Below, piece after piece: positions 10,695-19,208 of a DNA stretch of 64,000 nucleotides. Each line of letters starts with the position of its first letter. Within the stretch, counting starts at the first letter, position 1. A program made the translations under genes and the position numbers. The DNA is from Xanthobacteraceae bacterium. GTDB lineage: Bacteria; Pseudomonadota; Alphaproteobacteria; Rhizobiales; Xanthobacteraceae. The DNA is taken from contig JALHLQ010000005.1 of the NCBI GenBank assembly GCA_022844485.1, positions 1 through 64,000 of the forward strand. Direction: 5' to 3'. Under the pieces are notes generated by a model. That model made no database searches, had not been told where the DNA came from, and saw only the letters and a program-made list of their open reading frames with translations.

Positions 10695-12578
10695 CTATCT
10701 GATCGCGCGCAACTTGCGGCCGGGATTCCTCAGCAGCTTGACGAACTCGCGCGCGGGCCGCGGCGGGCTGAAGATATAGCCCTGCATTTCCGTGCAGCCT
10801 TCCTCGCGCAGCACGGCGAGTTGCTCGGCCGTCTCTACGCCTTCGGCGGTCGTCGCCATGCCGAGGCTCGATCCGAGCCCGGTCACCGCGCGCACGATCG
10901 ACAGGGAATCGATTTCGCCCGGCAGATCCTGGATGAACGAGCGGTCGATCTTGATCTTGTTGAACGGAAAGCGCCGCAGATAGCTCAGGCTCGAATAGCC
11001 GGTGCCGAAATCGTCCATCGAAATGCGCACGCCGAGCGCGCGAAACTGGTGCAAGGTCTTCAGCGTGCTGTCGTTGTCTTGCATCAGCACGGATTCGGTG
11101 ATTTCGAGCTCGAGACGCGAGGCCGGCAGACCGGATGAGGCGAGCGCCGACACGACGGTCGTGACCAGGTTGTTGCTCTTGAACTGCACGGGCGAGAGAT
11201 TCACGGCGACGCTGATGTCCTGTTCCCAGGTCGCCGCATCGGCGCAGGCCGTGCGCAGGACCCATTCTCCGAGCGGGATGATCAGCCCGATTTCCTCCGA
11301 CAGCGAGATGAACTCGACCGGCGGCACCATGCCGCGTTCGGGATGGTTCCAGCGCAGCAATGCCTCCGCCCCGGTGATCTCGTTCGTGCTCACATTGACG
11401 ACGGGCTGGTAGAACAGCTCGAACTCCCCCTGCGCCAAAGCCTTGCGAAGATCGAGCTCGAGGCTGCGGCGCAGCTTCATCTTCACGTCCATGTCGTGCT
11501 CGAAGAAGCGGAAGGCGTTGCGGCCGTCCTGCTTGGCGCGATAGAGCGCGAGATCGGCGTTCTTCATGAGCTGTTCCGGGCAATCGCCGTCATTCGGCGA
11601 CACCGCGATGCCCACGCTCGCACCGGTCACGAGCTGATGGCCGCCGATCTCGATCTGCGTCGACAGAACGTCGAGAATGCGCTGCGCAAGCGCCGTCGCG
11701 GCGGTCGGCTGCGCCGCGCCGACCTGCAGGATCGCGAATTCGTCGCCGCCAAGCCGCGCCACCGTGTCGGATTCGCGGACGCAGCCGCGCAGCCGGTCGG
11801 CCACCGCCTGCAGCATCGCGTCGCCCACGGCATGGCCGAGCGAGTCGTTGACGCTCTTGAAATGGTCGAGGTCGAGGAAGAACACCGCGAGCGATTCGCC
11901 GCGGCGCACGCGCGCCAGGCACTGCTCCATTTTTTCGCGCAGGAGCACGCGATTGGCGAGGTCCGTCAGCGCATCATGGCGCGACATGTGCGCGATCTGC
12001 GCCTCGTTGCGCCGCCGCTCGGTGATGTCCTCGAAAGTCGAAACCCATCCGCCGTCGGCCATCGGCTGATGGAAGGTCTGCACGATGCGGCCGTTGGCAA
12101 GGCGCTGCTCGAAGGTCTTGGGCTTGCGGTCCTTGTGGATCGCCAGACGCTCGGCCAACAGTTCGTCGATGCTCCGTCCCGGGTAGTGCCCGTGCGCGAG
12201 CCGCGCCTCGAGAATCGCGCGAAAGCTCGTGTTCGGTCGTCCGAGATCGCGCGGCACGTCGAACAGATCGAGCCAGCGATGATTGCAGATGATGAGCCTG
12301 TACTCGCCGTCGAACATGCACAGGCCCTGCGTCATGTTCTCGACGGCGGCCTCAAAGCGATTGTTCTGTTGCTTCAGCTCGGCAAGCAATTTCCCGCGAT
12401 CGCGGCTGTTCAGGAGATCGAGCTCCTCGACCATGAGCGCAATCGAGCGATCGGTTCGGCGGCGGTCCTGATCGGCCTCCTCGTAGGCGTCGCTCACCGC
12501 GCTGCAGAGCGCGTCGAGATCGACCGCGCCCGCCCGGTCCGTCGTCTTGGCGAGCTGCTTGGCGAGCAGCTTGTGCAT
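10695..12578 (-). CDS. PAS-GGDEF-EAL cyclic-di-GMP turnover protein
   Basis: The 627-residue cytoplasmic protein has an N-terminal coiled/alpha segment (1-75), a PAS domain (about 76-190; GLCMFDGEYRLIICN), a GGDEF domain with intact GGDEF at 277-281 and an inhibitory-site RESD at 268-271, and an EAL domain with EAL at 405-407 and DDFGTGYSSL further on. Both diguanylate cyclase and phosphodiesterase motifs look functional, so the net activity cannot be told. Its start overlaps the stop of the upstream FIST gene by one base (TGATG at 12576-12580). This coupling suggests the FIST protein provides sensory input. Confidence 0.95.
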   Translation of the reverse strand: MHKLLAKQLAKTTDRAGAVDLDALCSAVSDAYEEADQDRRRTDRSIALMVEELDLLNSRDRGKLLAELKQQNNRFEAAVENMTQGLCMFDGEYRLIICNHRWLDLFDVPRDLGRPNTSFRAILEARLAHGHYPGRSIDELLAERLAIHKDRKPKTFEQRLANGRIVQTFHQPMADGGWVSTFEDITERRRNEAQIAHMSRHDALTDLANRVLLREKMEQCLARVRRGESLAVFFLDLDHFKSVNDSLGHAVGDAMLQAVADRLRGCVRESDTVARLGGDEFAILQVGAAQPTAATALAQRILDVLSTQIEIGGHQLVTGASVGIAVSPNDGDCPEQLMKNADLALYRAKQDGRNAFRFFEHDMDVKMKLRRSLELDLRKALAQGEFELFYQPVVNVSTNEITGAEALLRWNHPERGMVPPVEFISLSEEIGLIIPLGEWVLRTACADAATWEQDISVAVNLSPVQFKSNNLVTTVVSALASSGLPASRLELEITESVLMQDNDSTLKTLHQFRALGVRISMDDFGTGYSSLSYLRRFPFNKIKIDRSFIQDLPGEIDSLSIVRAVTGLGSSLGMATTAEGVETAEQLAVLREEGCTEMQGYIFSPPRPAREFVKLLRNPGRKLRAIR

Positions 12579-13711
12579 CAGGCGGCCTCGCGGATCGTGG
12601 TCACGGTCATGGTCTGGTTGTGCAGCTCACAGCAGCCGGAGGCCTCGTGCGGCGAGAATTCGCCATACGAATAGAAACCGATACGGCAGAGCCGCGGGTC
12701 CAAGGCCGCGCCGGCCGCTTCCAACTCGTCGACGACGCGCTGCCCCATGAGCAGGCGCCGACCGATGCAGCTGACCAGGAGGGCGACGCCGTCGCCTTTG
12801 GCCGCGGTGTCGTCGGACGTCTGACGCGCGGCGTCCGCAGACCCGGCCGCCAGCCGGTCGAAATTGCCGCGCATGAGCTGCGCCATCCAGCCTTGCGGCA
12901 TGTCGCCGGCGAAGGTCATCGAACGCGCATCGGGGTCGACGCCGAGAATGGTGCGGACGACGACATGGTCCGGCCGCCCCGGATCGTAGATCTGCAGCGG
13001 GAAGAGCAACGCCGTGCCCGGAAGGCCCTTCGCGTCCTCGCCGAGGTAGCGCTCGTAAAGGTCGAGGGCCGGCTCGCCGTCGAGCTCATAGAGGATGTTG
13101 CCGCTCGCGCGCGTGATCTTGCGCCGAGGTCCGAACACGTCCCAGCCGCCGGCGCTGCCATGCCGAATGCGGATGTCGGGCCCGCAAAAACCAACCGCCG
13201 CGACGAGGCGGCTGCGGGGGGCGCAATCGGCGCCCACCAGCGTCTCGCCGAACTGCGCTCCGTCGCCGGCCAATCCGCCGGAGACGGGCACCTGCTGGCC
13301 GACCGCCGCCGTGATGCCGGCGACGAGCTCGCTGCCGTTCACGTTGAGGCCGTCGGAGAGGACGAAGATGCCGGACAGCCCGGCGCCCGCGAGCTTGCGG
13401 CCGATCTTCTCGCCGCAGGCGCGCGAGTCGCGCGCCGACGTCAGCGGTTCGGCTGCAAGACGCAGCGTCGTCGTCTCGAAACGCAGCGCCACGGCCGCCA
13501 CCGTATCGTCGCTCACGTCGCCTTCGAGGATCTGGCCGCCGGTGCTGCAGCCCACGACATGCGCGCGCGGAAACAGCCGTCGGAGTTCACTGTAGCGTGC
13601 TTCGTCCGCAAGGACGCGGCGGCTGCCGAAGTAAAGGACGAGGTTGGCGTCGGGAGCCTTCTCGCCGCTCCAACCATCGGCTTCCGTCCAAAGAAGTTTC
13701 GAAACCTGCAT
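12578..13711 (-). CDS. FIST-domain sensory protein (FIST_N/FIST_C)
   Basis: The ATG at 13711 gives 377 residues; a GTG nine bases upstream is the alternative. The N half matches the FIST_N pattern (ANLVLYFGSRRVL...VVGCSTGGQIL, later FVLSDGLNVNGSELVAGI and GGLAGDGAQF), and the C half matches FIST_C (CIGRRLLMGQRVVDE...GFYSYGEFSPH). FIST proteins are thought to bind small ligands such as amino acids and to feed signal-transduction partners. There is no membrane segment. It is translationally coupled to the GGDEF/EAL gene, so the pair is probably a ligand-sensing c-di-GMP module. Confidence 0.88.
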   Translation of the reverse strand: MQVSKLLWTEADGWSGEKAPDANLVLYFGSRRVLADEARYSELRRLFPRAHVVGCSTGGQILEGDVSDDTVAAVALRFETTTLRLAAEPLTSARDSRACGEKIGRKLAGAGLSGIFVLSDGLNVNGSELVAGITAAVGQQVPVSGGLAGDGAQFGETLVGADCAPRSRLVAAVGFCGPDIRIRHGSAGGWDVFGPRRKITRASGNILYELDGEPALDLYERYLGEDAKGLPGTALLFPLQIYDPGRPDHVVVRTILGVDPDARSMTFAGDMPQGWMAQLMRGNFDRLAAGSADAARQTSDDTAAKGDGVALLVSCIGRRLLMGQRVVDELEAAGAALDPRLCRIGFYSYGEFSPHEASGCCELHNQTMTVTTIREAA

Positions 13712-13954
13712 CGCGCGCACCCGTCGGTAGAATGTGCGAGATATTTGCGATGCCGGAATTAAACACTTGCTTACGCCACCGACAGAATGTCGACAGGGCT
13801 AAGCAAGCCCTAACGGCCGATGCCTCGGCCGTTGGCCGAACGGGAAACCGTTAATGCTTGGCAAGCCCAAGTGAGGGAATTCCCAACGCTTTCCTCTGCG
13901 CTTAACACTCCAAACAAAGTCCTCACAGAGCGGAACGAGGAGCCGAATGCGCAA

Positions 13955-14599
13955 TCACCGCTTCGCCAACGGATGCGGATGCTCCTTGGCGAGCGCATCG
14001 TCGATCTCCTTGGCGCGCTGCGCCGCCGGGCGGGCGCTGATGCGCTTGCAATAGGCATCGAAAGCCGGGCGCTTCTCGATCGTGCCGAACGCCATGCCCC
14101 AGCCGATCTGCGAGCCGAGATAGACATCCGCGGTGCTGAACCGATCGCCCAAAATGTAATCGCCGTTCGACACGGCGCCTTCGAGCGCGGCAATTACATC
14201 CTCGAGCGTGCCATAGCCGATCTGGCCGCGCCGCTCCTTCGGCACTTCGAAGCCGAGCGCCGTGTTCGAGGTCGCCGCCTCGAGCGGGCCCGCGCCGAAG
14301 AACAGCCAGCGGTAATAGGGGCCGCGCAGACGGTCGGTCGACGGCGGCGCGAGGCCTTTCTGCGGGAAGGCGTCGGCGAGATAGGCGCATATGGCGCCCG
14401 CTTCGGTGACCACCGTATCGCCGTGGCGGATCGCCGGCACCTTGCCCATCGGATTGATGGCGCGATAGGCCGGCGCCTTCATGGTGGTGCCGTAGTCGAG
14501 GACTTCGGTCCGGTAGGGGCAGCCGAGCTCTTCCAGCATCCAGCGCACGATGCGCCCGCGCGACATCGGGTGCGTGTAGAACACGAGTTCGTCAGACAT
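13955..14599 (-). CDS. Glutathione S-transferase family protein
   Basis: The 214-residue protein starts after a clear AAGGAG. The N-terminal thioredoxin-like domain begins MSDELVFYTHPMSRGR, and KVPAIRHGDTVVTEAGAICAYLAD carries the cis-Pro and the Glu-Ser-like glutathione gamma-glutamyl site (here EAG, with Ala replacing the usual Ser). The all-alpha C-terminal domain includes FSTADVYLGSQIGW. It probably acts in detoxification or as a peroxidase; the substrate is unknown. It stands alone, followed by FIST after 243 bp. Confidence 0.88.
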   Translation of the reverse strand: MSDELVFYTHPMSRGRIVRWMLEELGCPYRTEVLDYGTTMKAPAYRAINPMGKVPAIRHGDTVVTEAGAICAYLADAFPQKGLAPPSTDRLRGPYYRWLFFGAGPLEAATSNTALGFEVPKERRGQIGYGTLEDVIAALEGAVSNGDYILGDRFSTADVYLGSQIGWGMAFGTIEKRPAFDAYCKRISARPAAQRAKEIDDALAKEHPHPLAKR

Positions 14600-14645
14600 C
14601 GGGGGCTCCTTGTTTCAACAGGAGCCTAGCAAGCCGGACGGAGGA

Positions 14646-14972
14646 TCAGAAGCTCAGGCCGCTTCCGTTCGGAAAGCCCGGCAGGTCCCAGGGGCGCGGA
14701 AGCGAGAAGCGCGTGTTCCCGATCGGATCGTAGACGTCGCTCGGGCGATAGTTCGGCGGATAGACATAGTCCGTGAACTTGCGCTCGCCCGGCTTCACTT
14801 CCGTTCCGGCGTCGAGGAAGGAGCGGCGCTTGGTGACAATCACCTTCGTGCGCGCCTCGCGCTTGATGACGATGATCTCGCCGCGATCGCGCGGGCGGGC
14901 TTCGGCCTCCGCGGTCAACACGAGCCCGAGCCCAACTCCAAGACCCAGCACCACCGACAGAACGCGCCGCAT
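14646..14972 (-). CDS. Small exported hypothetical protein
   Basis: A good Shine-Dalgarno (GGAGG) precedes a 108-residue protein with a clean signal peptide (RR, hydrophobic VLSVVLGLGVGLGLVLT, cleavage near AEA-RP). The mature part is basic and Pro/Tyr-rich with no cysteines and no domain I recognise. It is probably periplasmic. It lies 46 bp from the GST gene on the same strand. Confidence 0.65.
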   Translation of the reverse strand: MRRVLSVVLGLGVGLGLVLTAEAEARPRDRGEIIVIKREARTKVIVTKRRSFLDAGTEVKPGERKFTDYVYPPNYRPSDVYDPIGNTRFSLPRPWDLPGFPNGSGLSF

Positions 14973-15060
14973 GAAAAGCCTCCGATTCGAACGGGGCAGG
15001 CTAACCTGATTTATCCCCCGCCGGTAGTGCGCGCGGGCAACAGTTTGAGCGGACCTTTGC

Positions 15061-15138
15061 CTCGTGTGGCGGTTCAGAAGTCCGCATCATTCTTGCCGCA
15101 AGTCCCGGATGCGGACTTCTGAACCAAAGCCACCCTAG
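15061..15138 (+). repeat. CTAG palindrome element A
   Basis: Perfect 18-bp arms GGTTCAGAAGTCCGCATC (15071-15088 and complement at 15108-15125) enclose a 19-base loop. The stem continues outward through GTGGC/GCCAC to CTCG on the left and CTAG on the right. The right arm has three extra bases (AAA) relative to the left. Confidence 0.75.
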
Positions 15139-15150
15139 ATCAATAAGTTG

Positions 15151-15225
15151 CTAGTGTCCTTCGATTCCGAAGTTCGCAAACGAGGGTGCCGCACAATAAT
15201 GCGAACTTCGGAATCGGGACACTAG
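15151..15225 (+). repeat. CTAG palindrome element B
   Basis: Terminal CTAGTGTCC...GGACACTAG with inner arms GATTCCGAAGTTCGCA (complement at 15200-15215) and a 21-base loop. The left arm has two extra bases. It is separated from element A by a 12-base linker ending AAGTTG. Confidence 0.8.
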
Positions 15226-15337
15226 CGGGCGCTTACATTCAATTGATCGAATGCGTACTTGCCGGCGGGCGGGCCCGCAGGATAGCTTTCTCCGATCAAG
15301 GGAACACACGGCAAAAATCATCCAAAGAGGAGGCCGC

Positions 15338-16693
15338 ATGCCGAAGATCGAACGCACCATCGACGAACTCTATGGCGACGACCCCGAGCGCGCCGATGCC
15401 ATGGTGTTCGGCCGCGCGCCCGACGTGAACCGGCGCGGCTTCCTCGGCACTGCGGGCCTTGCGGCGATGGGCGCCGCCGTCGGCGGCGTGATCCCGTTCG
15501 CGGCGGACATGCCGGCCGGGCTTTTTCCCGCCGCCTTGGCGCAAGCGCCCTCCCCGCCGGCTGGCGGCGCTCCCGCCGCGCCGAAGGGGCCGCAGCCGTT
15601 GAAATTCCCCGGCAAGGACCAAGGACTCACGGTGCTTGGCGACCGGCCGCTGGTGGCGGAGACGCCGGAGCATCTGCTCGACGACGACACCACGCCGTTC
15701 GCGAAATTCTTCATCCGCAACAACGGGCAAACGCCGGACGAGGCGAAGGACCCGGACAAGTGGACCATCACGGTCGACGGCGAAGTCAACAACAAGCTCG
15801 ACCTGACGCTCGGCCAGCTCAAGTCGCGCTACAAGCCGCAAACCTTCCGCATGGTGCTCGAATGCGGCGGCAACGGCCGCTCGTTCTTCACGCCGCCCGC
15901 GCGCGGCAACCAGTGGACGAATGGCGGCGCAGGCTGCGCCGAATGGACCGGCGTGCGGCTTGCCGACGTGCTGAAGGCCGCGGGCGTCAAGCCGTCCGGC
16001 ATCTACACCGCGCATTATGGCGCGGACCTGCATCTCTCCGGCGACCCCAAGCAGCCGCCGATCTCGCGCGGCATGCGGATGGACAAGGCGATGGAGCCGC
16101 ATACGCTCATCGTCTGGGCGATGAACGGGCAGCCCCTGCCCAACATTCATGGCGGACCGGTGCGGTTGATCGTGCCGGGATGGGCAGGCTCGCTGTCGCA
16201 CAAGTGGCTGACGCGCATTTGGGTCCGCGACAAGGAGCATGACGGCCCCGGCATGACCGGCACGTCCTATCGCGTGCCGATCCGCCCGATGGTCCCGGGC
16301 GACAAGGCCGATGAGAAGAATTTCAAGATCCTCGAGTCGATGCCGGTCCGCGCGATCATCACGAGCCCCGCGAACGGCGCGAAACTCGCCGCCGGCACGC
16401 GCGAGATCGCCCTGCGCGGCACGTCATGGGCGGGCGATCGTTCGGTGAGCGCCATCGACGTGTCCACTGATTTCGGCGCGACCTGGCAGAAAACGAACGT
16501 ATCGAAGCCGAAGAACCGCTTCGACTGGCAGCGCTGGAGCGCGCGCGTGAAGGTGCCGAGCGACGGGTACTACGAGATCTGGGTGCGCGGCACGGATTCC
16601 CGGGGCGTGATGACGCCGCATGTCGCCGGCAACTGGAACCCGCAAGGCTATGGCGGCAATCCGATGCATCGCGTCGCGGTGCTGATCGGGTAG
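15338..16693 (+). CDS. Periplasmic molybdopterin sulfite oxidase (SorA/SoxC family)
   Basis: The start at 15338 follows AAGAGGAGG and gives 451 residues. A Tat signal is visible (NRRGFLGTAGLAAMGAAVGG, about residues 30-50), as expected for an exported molybdoenzyme. The Moco-binding domain contains LECGGNGRSFF with the molybdenum-ligand Cys, HYGADLHLS, and GGPVRLIVPGWAGSLSHKWL; the C-terminal dimerisation domain has GTSWAGDRSVSAIDVSTDFG. It oxidises sulfite to sulfate, passing electrons to cytochrome c. A small cytochrome gene follows after 79 bp, the SorA-SorB layout; there is no other Sox gene nearby, which argues against SoxC. Its natural sulfite source is unknown. Confidence 0.87.
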   Translation: MPKIERTIDELYGDDPERADAMVFGRAPDVNRRGFLGTAGLAAMGAAVGGVIPFAADMPAGLFPAALAQAPSPPAGGAPAAPKGPQPLKFPGKDQGLTVLGDRPLVAETPEHLLDDDTTPFAKFFIRNNGQTPDEAKDPDKWTITVDGEVNNKLDLTLGQLKSRYKPQTFRMVLECGGNGRSFFTPPARGNQWTNGGAGCAEWTGVRLADVLKAAGVKPSGIYTAHYGADLHLSGDPKQPPISRGMRMDKAMEPHTLIVWAMNGQPLPNIHGGPVRLIVPGWAGSLSHKWLTRIWVRDKEHDGPGMTGTSYRVPIRPMVPGDKADEKNFKILESMPVRAIITSPANGAKLAAGTREIALRGTSWAGDRSVSAIDVSTDFGATWQKTNVSKPKNRFDWQRWSARVKVPSDGYYEIWVRGTDSRGVMTPHVAGNWNPQGYGGNPMHRVAVLIG

Positions 16694-16697
16694 GTGT

Positions 16698-16735
16698 TCC
16701 CTCTCCCGCCGGCGGGGGGCGGCGGCGCCGCCCTC
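16698..16735. repeat. GC-rich hairpin between sulfite oxidase and cytochrome genes
   Basis: CCTCTCCCGCCGGCGGGGGG and the adjacent GGCGGCGGCGCCGCC form stems within the 79-bp spacer. It may stabilise or attenuate the upstream message. Confidence 0.4.
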
Positions 16736-16772
16736 CTTACGCTTTTTCAGATTTCTTCGCTCAGAGGATGCG

Positions 16773-17138
16773 ATGCGATTTCGTCCGTCGGTTGTTTTGG
16801 CGCTGATGCTGGCCTTGTTGACGCCGCACGGCGCCGTCGGGCAGGGGTCGGCGCCCGCATTTCAGCCGCGCGAGGAGAGCCCGGAGGAATTCCCGGCTCA
16901 TCCGAATCGCGATGACGCCTTCTACGGCTGCACCGCCTGCCACAACTTCAAGCTCGTCGCCGCGCAAGGCCTCTCACGCGCGCAGTGGGACGAGACGATC
17001 GACCTCATGGTGAAGCGGCACAAGATGCCGGAGCCGGACGCCAAGGAGCGGCAGGCGATGCTCGACTACCTCGAGACAGCGTTTCCGCCGCGCGCGCCCG
17101 CGGGCCGCGGCTGGCAGAATCCCTTCCTGCGGCGGTGA
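16773..17138 (+). CDS. Small periplasmic c-type cytochrome (SorB-like)
   Basis: The 121-residue protein has a signal peptide (VVLALMLALLTPHGAVGQ) and a single haem-attachment motif CTACH near residue 50 (GCTACHNF). The C-terminal KMPEPDAKERQAMLDYL contains the likely axial Met. It is probably the electron acceptor of the preceding sulfite oxidase, as in SorAB, delivering electrons to the respiratory chain. It sits tail to tail with the next gene. Confidence 0.85.
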   Translation: MRFRPSVVLALMLALLTPHGAVGQGSAPAFQPREESPEEFPAHPNRDDAFYGCTACHNFKLVAAQGLSRAQWDETIDLMVKRHKMPEPDAKERQAMLDYLETAFPPRAPAGRGWQNPFLRR

Positions 17139-17167
17139 CTTCCCGTCCGGGGAACCGGCTTCAAGGA

Positions 17168-17956
17168 TCATTGTGCCGCCAGCCGTCCGCGCAGCTTCGG
17201 ATCCTTGGCCGCGTCGATCCAGTCGAGCGCCCGTTTGGGCGTCGCGGCGAGGATCGGACCCTTGAGGCCGCAGAACGTGCGCTTCAGTTCGGCGCGCGCA
17301 AAGAGCGCACCGATTTTGGGCTCGCTGCCCGCCGAAAGCAGCGTGAGCCGGTCGAGTGCGCAAGCGACGATGTCGCGCTCCACGATCTCCACGCCCGCGT
17401 TGCAGAACCAGCCGGCGATTTGCAGCCGCGGATCGTCGAAGCCGCGCACGAAGCCGAGGCAGCGCCGCGGCGCTTCGCCGTGATGGGCGACAAAATCGAC
17501 AAGCGCCACGGGGCCGAATTTCGTGTCCAGCGTCTCCGCTGCCGAGAATCGCTCGCCCTCGATCGGTGCCGCGCGGCGGGCGACCTCGGCTGTGGGCGCG
17601 TCGAAGCCTGTGGTCTCGGCGCCTGGACGATACAGCTCGATCTCCGCCACGGCTCCGTCCTCGCCCGCAACGCCGAAGCGCATGATGTCCTTGCGGCCGT
17701 ACCCGTTGACATGACGGCGGATGGCGTGGCGGGCGGGAGTTTCGATTTCGTCGAAGGACGTGGAGAAGGCCGCATGCGGCCGGTGCACCTCGATCCATTC
17801 GGCCGGGGGCGTGCGGCCCATGCGCAACGTCGCCTTTGGCGGGGCGAGCAGTTCGGCGCACAGCAAGGACAGAATGGACAGGCCGCCGAGGTAGGCCAGC
17901 ACGCGCACGAAGGATTCGCGCAGGTCGTTGGGGAAGGTCCGCAGTGCGGGATGCAA
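17168..17956 (-). CDS. Hypothetical membrane-anchored protein
   Basis: The protein has 262 residues from a TTG start supported by AGAGG 8 bp upstream. One hydrophobic segment at about 18-36 (VLAYLGGLSILSLLCAELL) is followed by a soluble, probably periplasmic domain with several cysteines (RRCLGFVRGF, GWFCNAG, ACALDRLTLL, RTFCGLKGP). I do not recognise the family. It is flanked by the convergent cytochrome gene and divergent asd. Confidence 0.65.
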   Translation of the reverse strand: MHPALRTFPNDLRESFVRVLAYLGGLSILSLLCAELLAPPKATLRMGRTPPAEWIEVHRPHAAFSTSFDEIETPARHAIRRHVNGYGRKDIMRFGVAGEDGAVAEIELYRPGAETTGFDAPTAEVARRAAPIEGERFSAAETLDTKFGPVALVDFVAHHGEAPRRCLGFVRGFDDPRLQIAGWFCNAGVEIVERDIVACALDRLTLLSAGSEPKIGALFARAELKRTFCGLKGPILAATPKRALDWIDAAKDPKLRGRLAAQ

Positions 17957-18128
17957 AGAGCGCGCCTCTTTGTCGTCCGTTCCGGGATTTGTCCCGCCAG
18001 CCGCTCCGGCCGACGCGACAATGGCCCCGAAAGGCGGCGTTGTGTTCTCGCCGCTTCTCGCCTAGAAGCGGCTTCGCTGCGGTTTCCGCGCGTCGTTAAC
18101 GGCGCGCTATCTCACCGGAGAGTGAACG

Positions 18129-19163
18129 ATGGGTTTCAAGGTCGCCGTCGTCGGCGCCACGGGCAATGTGGGCCGCGAAATGCTGGACATCCTGGCCGAG
18201 CGGAAATTCCCCGCCGACGAGGTGGTCGCGCTCGCCTCGCGCAGGAGCCTGGGCGTGGAGATCAGTTACGGTGAAAAAACCCTGAAGGTGAAGGCGCTCG
18301 AGCACTATGATTTCGCCGATGTCGACATCTGCCTGATGTCGGCGGGCTCGGCCGTGTCGAAGGAATGGTCGCCGAAGATCGCGGCAGCCGGCGCGGTCGT
18401 GATCGATAACTCCTCGTGCTGGCGCTATGATTCCGACGTTCCGCTGGTCGTGCCGGAAGTGAATGCCGCAGCCGTCGCCGACTTCCGCAAGAAGGGCATC
18501 ATCGCCAATCCGAATTGCTCGACCGCGCAGCTCGTCGTCGCGCTGAAGCCGCTGCACGACCGCGCGACGATCAAGCGCGTGGTGGTCGCGACCTACCAGT
18601 CCGTCTCCGGCGCCGGCAAGGACGCGATGGACGAATTGTTCGATCAGACCAAGGCGGTGTTCACCGCCGGCGAGATCGGGACCAAGAAGTTTCCCAAGCG
18701 CATCGCCTTCAACCTGATCCCGCATATCGACGTGTTCATGGAGGACGGGTACACGAAGGAAGAGTGGAAGATGATGGTCGAGACGAAGAAGATTCTCGAT
18801 CCGAAAATCAAGCTCTCGGCGACCTGCGTGCGCGTGCCGGTGTTCATCGGGCATTCGGAATCGGTGAACATCGAGTTCGAGCAGCCGATCACGCCGGATG
18901 AGGCGCGCGAGGTGTTGCGCAACGCGCCGGGCTGCATCGTGATCGACAAGCGCGAACCCGGCGGCTACGTCACGCCCTACGAGGCGGCGGGCGAGGACGC
19001 CACCTATATCAGCCGCATTCGCGAGGACGCCACCGTCGAGAACGGGCTCGCCATGTGGGTCGTGTCCGACAATCTGCGCAAGGGCGCGGCGCTGAATGCG
19101 ATCCAGATCGCGGAGGCGCTGATCAACCGCAAACTGATCCAAGCGAAGAAGAAGGCGGCTTAG
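18129..19163 (+). CDS. asd: Aspartate-semialdehyde dehydrogenase
   Basis: The 344-residue protein follows a GGAGA site. NADP-binding GATGNVG lies at 10-16, the phosphate/active-site segment SAGSAVSKEW at 71-80, and the catalytic Cys130 is in NPNCSTAQ. The substrate His lies in CVRVPVFIGHSESV. It reduces aspartyl phosphate to aspartate semialdehyde for lysine/DAP, threonine and methionine synthesis; dapF of the DAP branch is at 33.9 kb. Confidence 0.97.
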   Translation: MGFKVAVVGATGNVGREMLDILAERKFPADEVVALASRRSLGVEISYGEKTLKVKALEHYDFADVDICLMSAGSAVSKEWSPKIAAAGAVVIDNSSCWRYDSDVPLVVPEVNAAAVADFRKKGIIANPNCSTAQLVVALKPLHDRATIKRVVVATYQSVSGAGKDAMDELFDQTKAVFTAGEIGTKKFPKRIAFNLIPHIDVFMEDGYTKEEWKMMVETKKILDPKIKLSATCVRVPVFIGHSESVNIEFEQPITPDEAREVLRNAPGCIVIDKREPGGYVTPYEAAGEDATYISRIREDATVENGLAMWVVSDNLRKGAALNAIQIAEALINRKLIQAKKKAA

Positions 19164-19198
19164 AGCGGTTCCTGCTTCGATTGAATCGGACGCCGCTC
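19163..19198. terminator. Palindromic repeat / terminator after asd
   Basis: GAGCGG(19163-19168)...CCGCTC(19193-19198) encloses CGATT-g-AATCG. It lies between the convergent asd and FAD oxidoreductase genes. This form (GAGCGGTTCCTGCTTCGATTG) is one I associate with dispersed alphaproteobacterial palindromes; it could end transcription from both sides. Confidence 0.5.
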
Positions 19199-19208
19199 CA
19201 GGCGCCCA

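Larger units (their letters stand above)
14973..15337. other. Divergent gap holding a pair of CTAG-bounded palindromes
   Basis: This 365-bp divergent gap contains two back-to-back hairpin elements (15061-15138 and 15151-15225) and the promoter and RBS of the sulfite oxidase gene. No gene is seen in it. Confidence 0.6.

Noticed and set aside
15338-16693. SoxC of a thiosulfate-oxidising Sox system
   Set aside because: No soxABXYZ genes accompany it, and a single small cytochrome follows, which fits a SorAB pair better.
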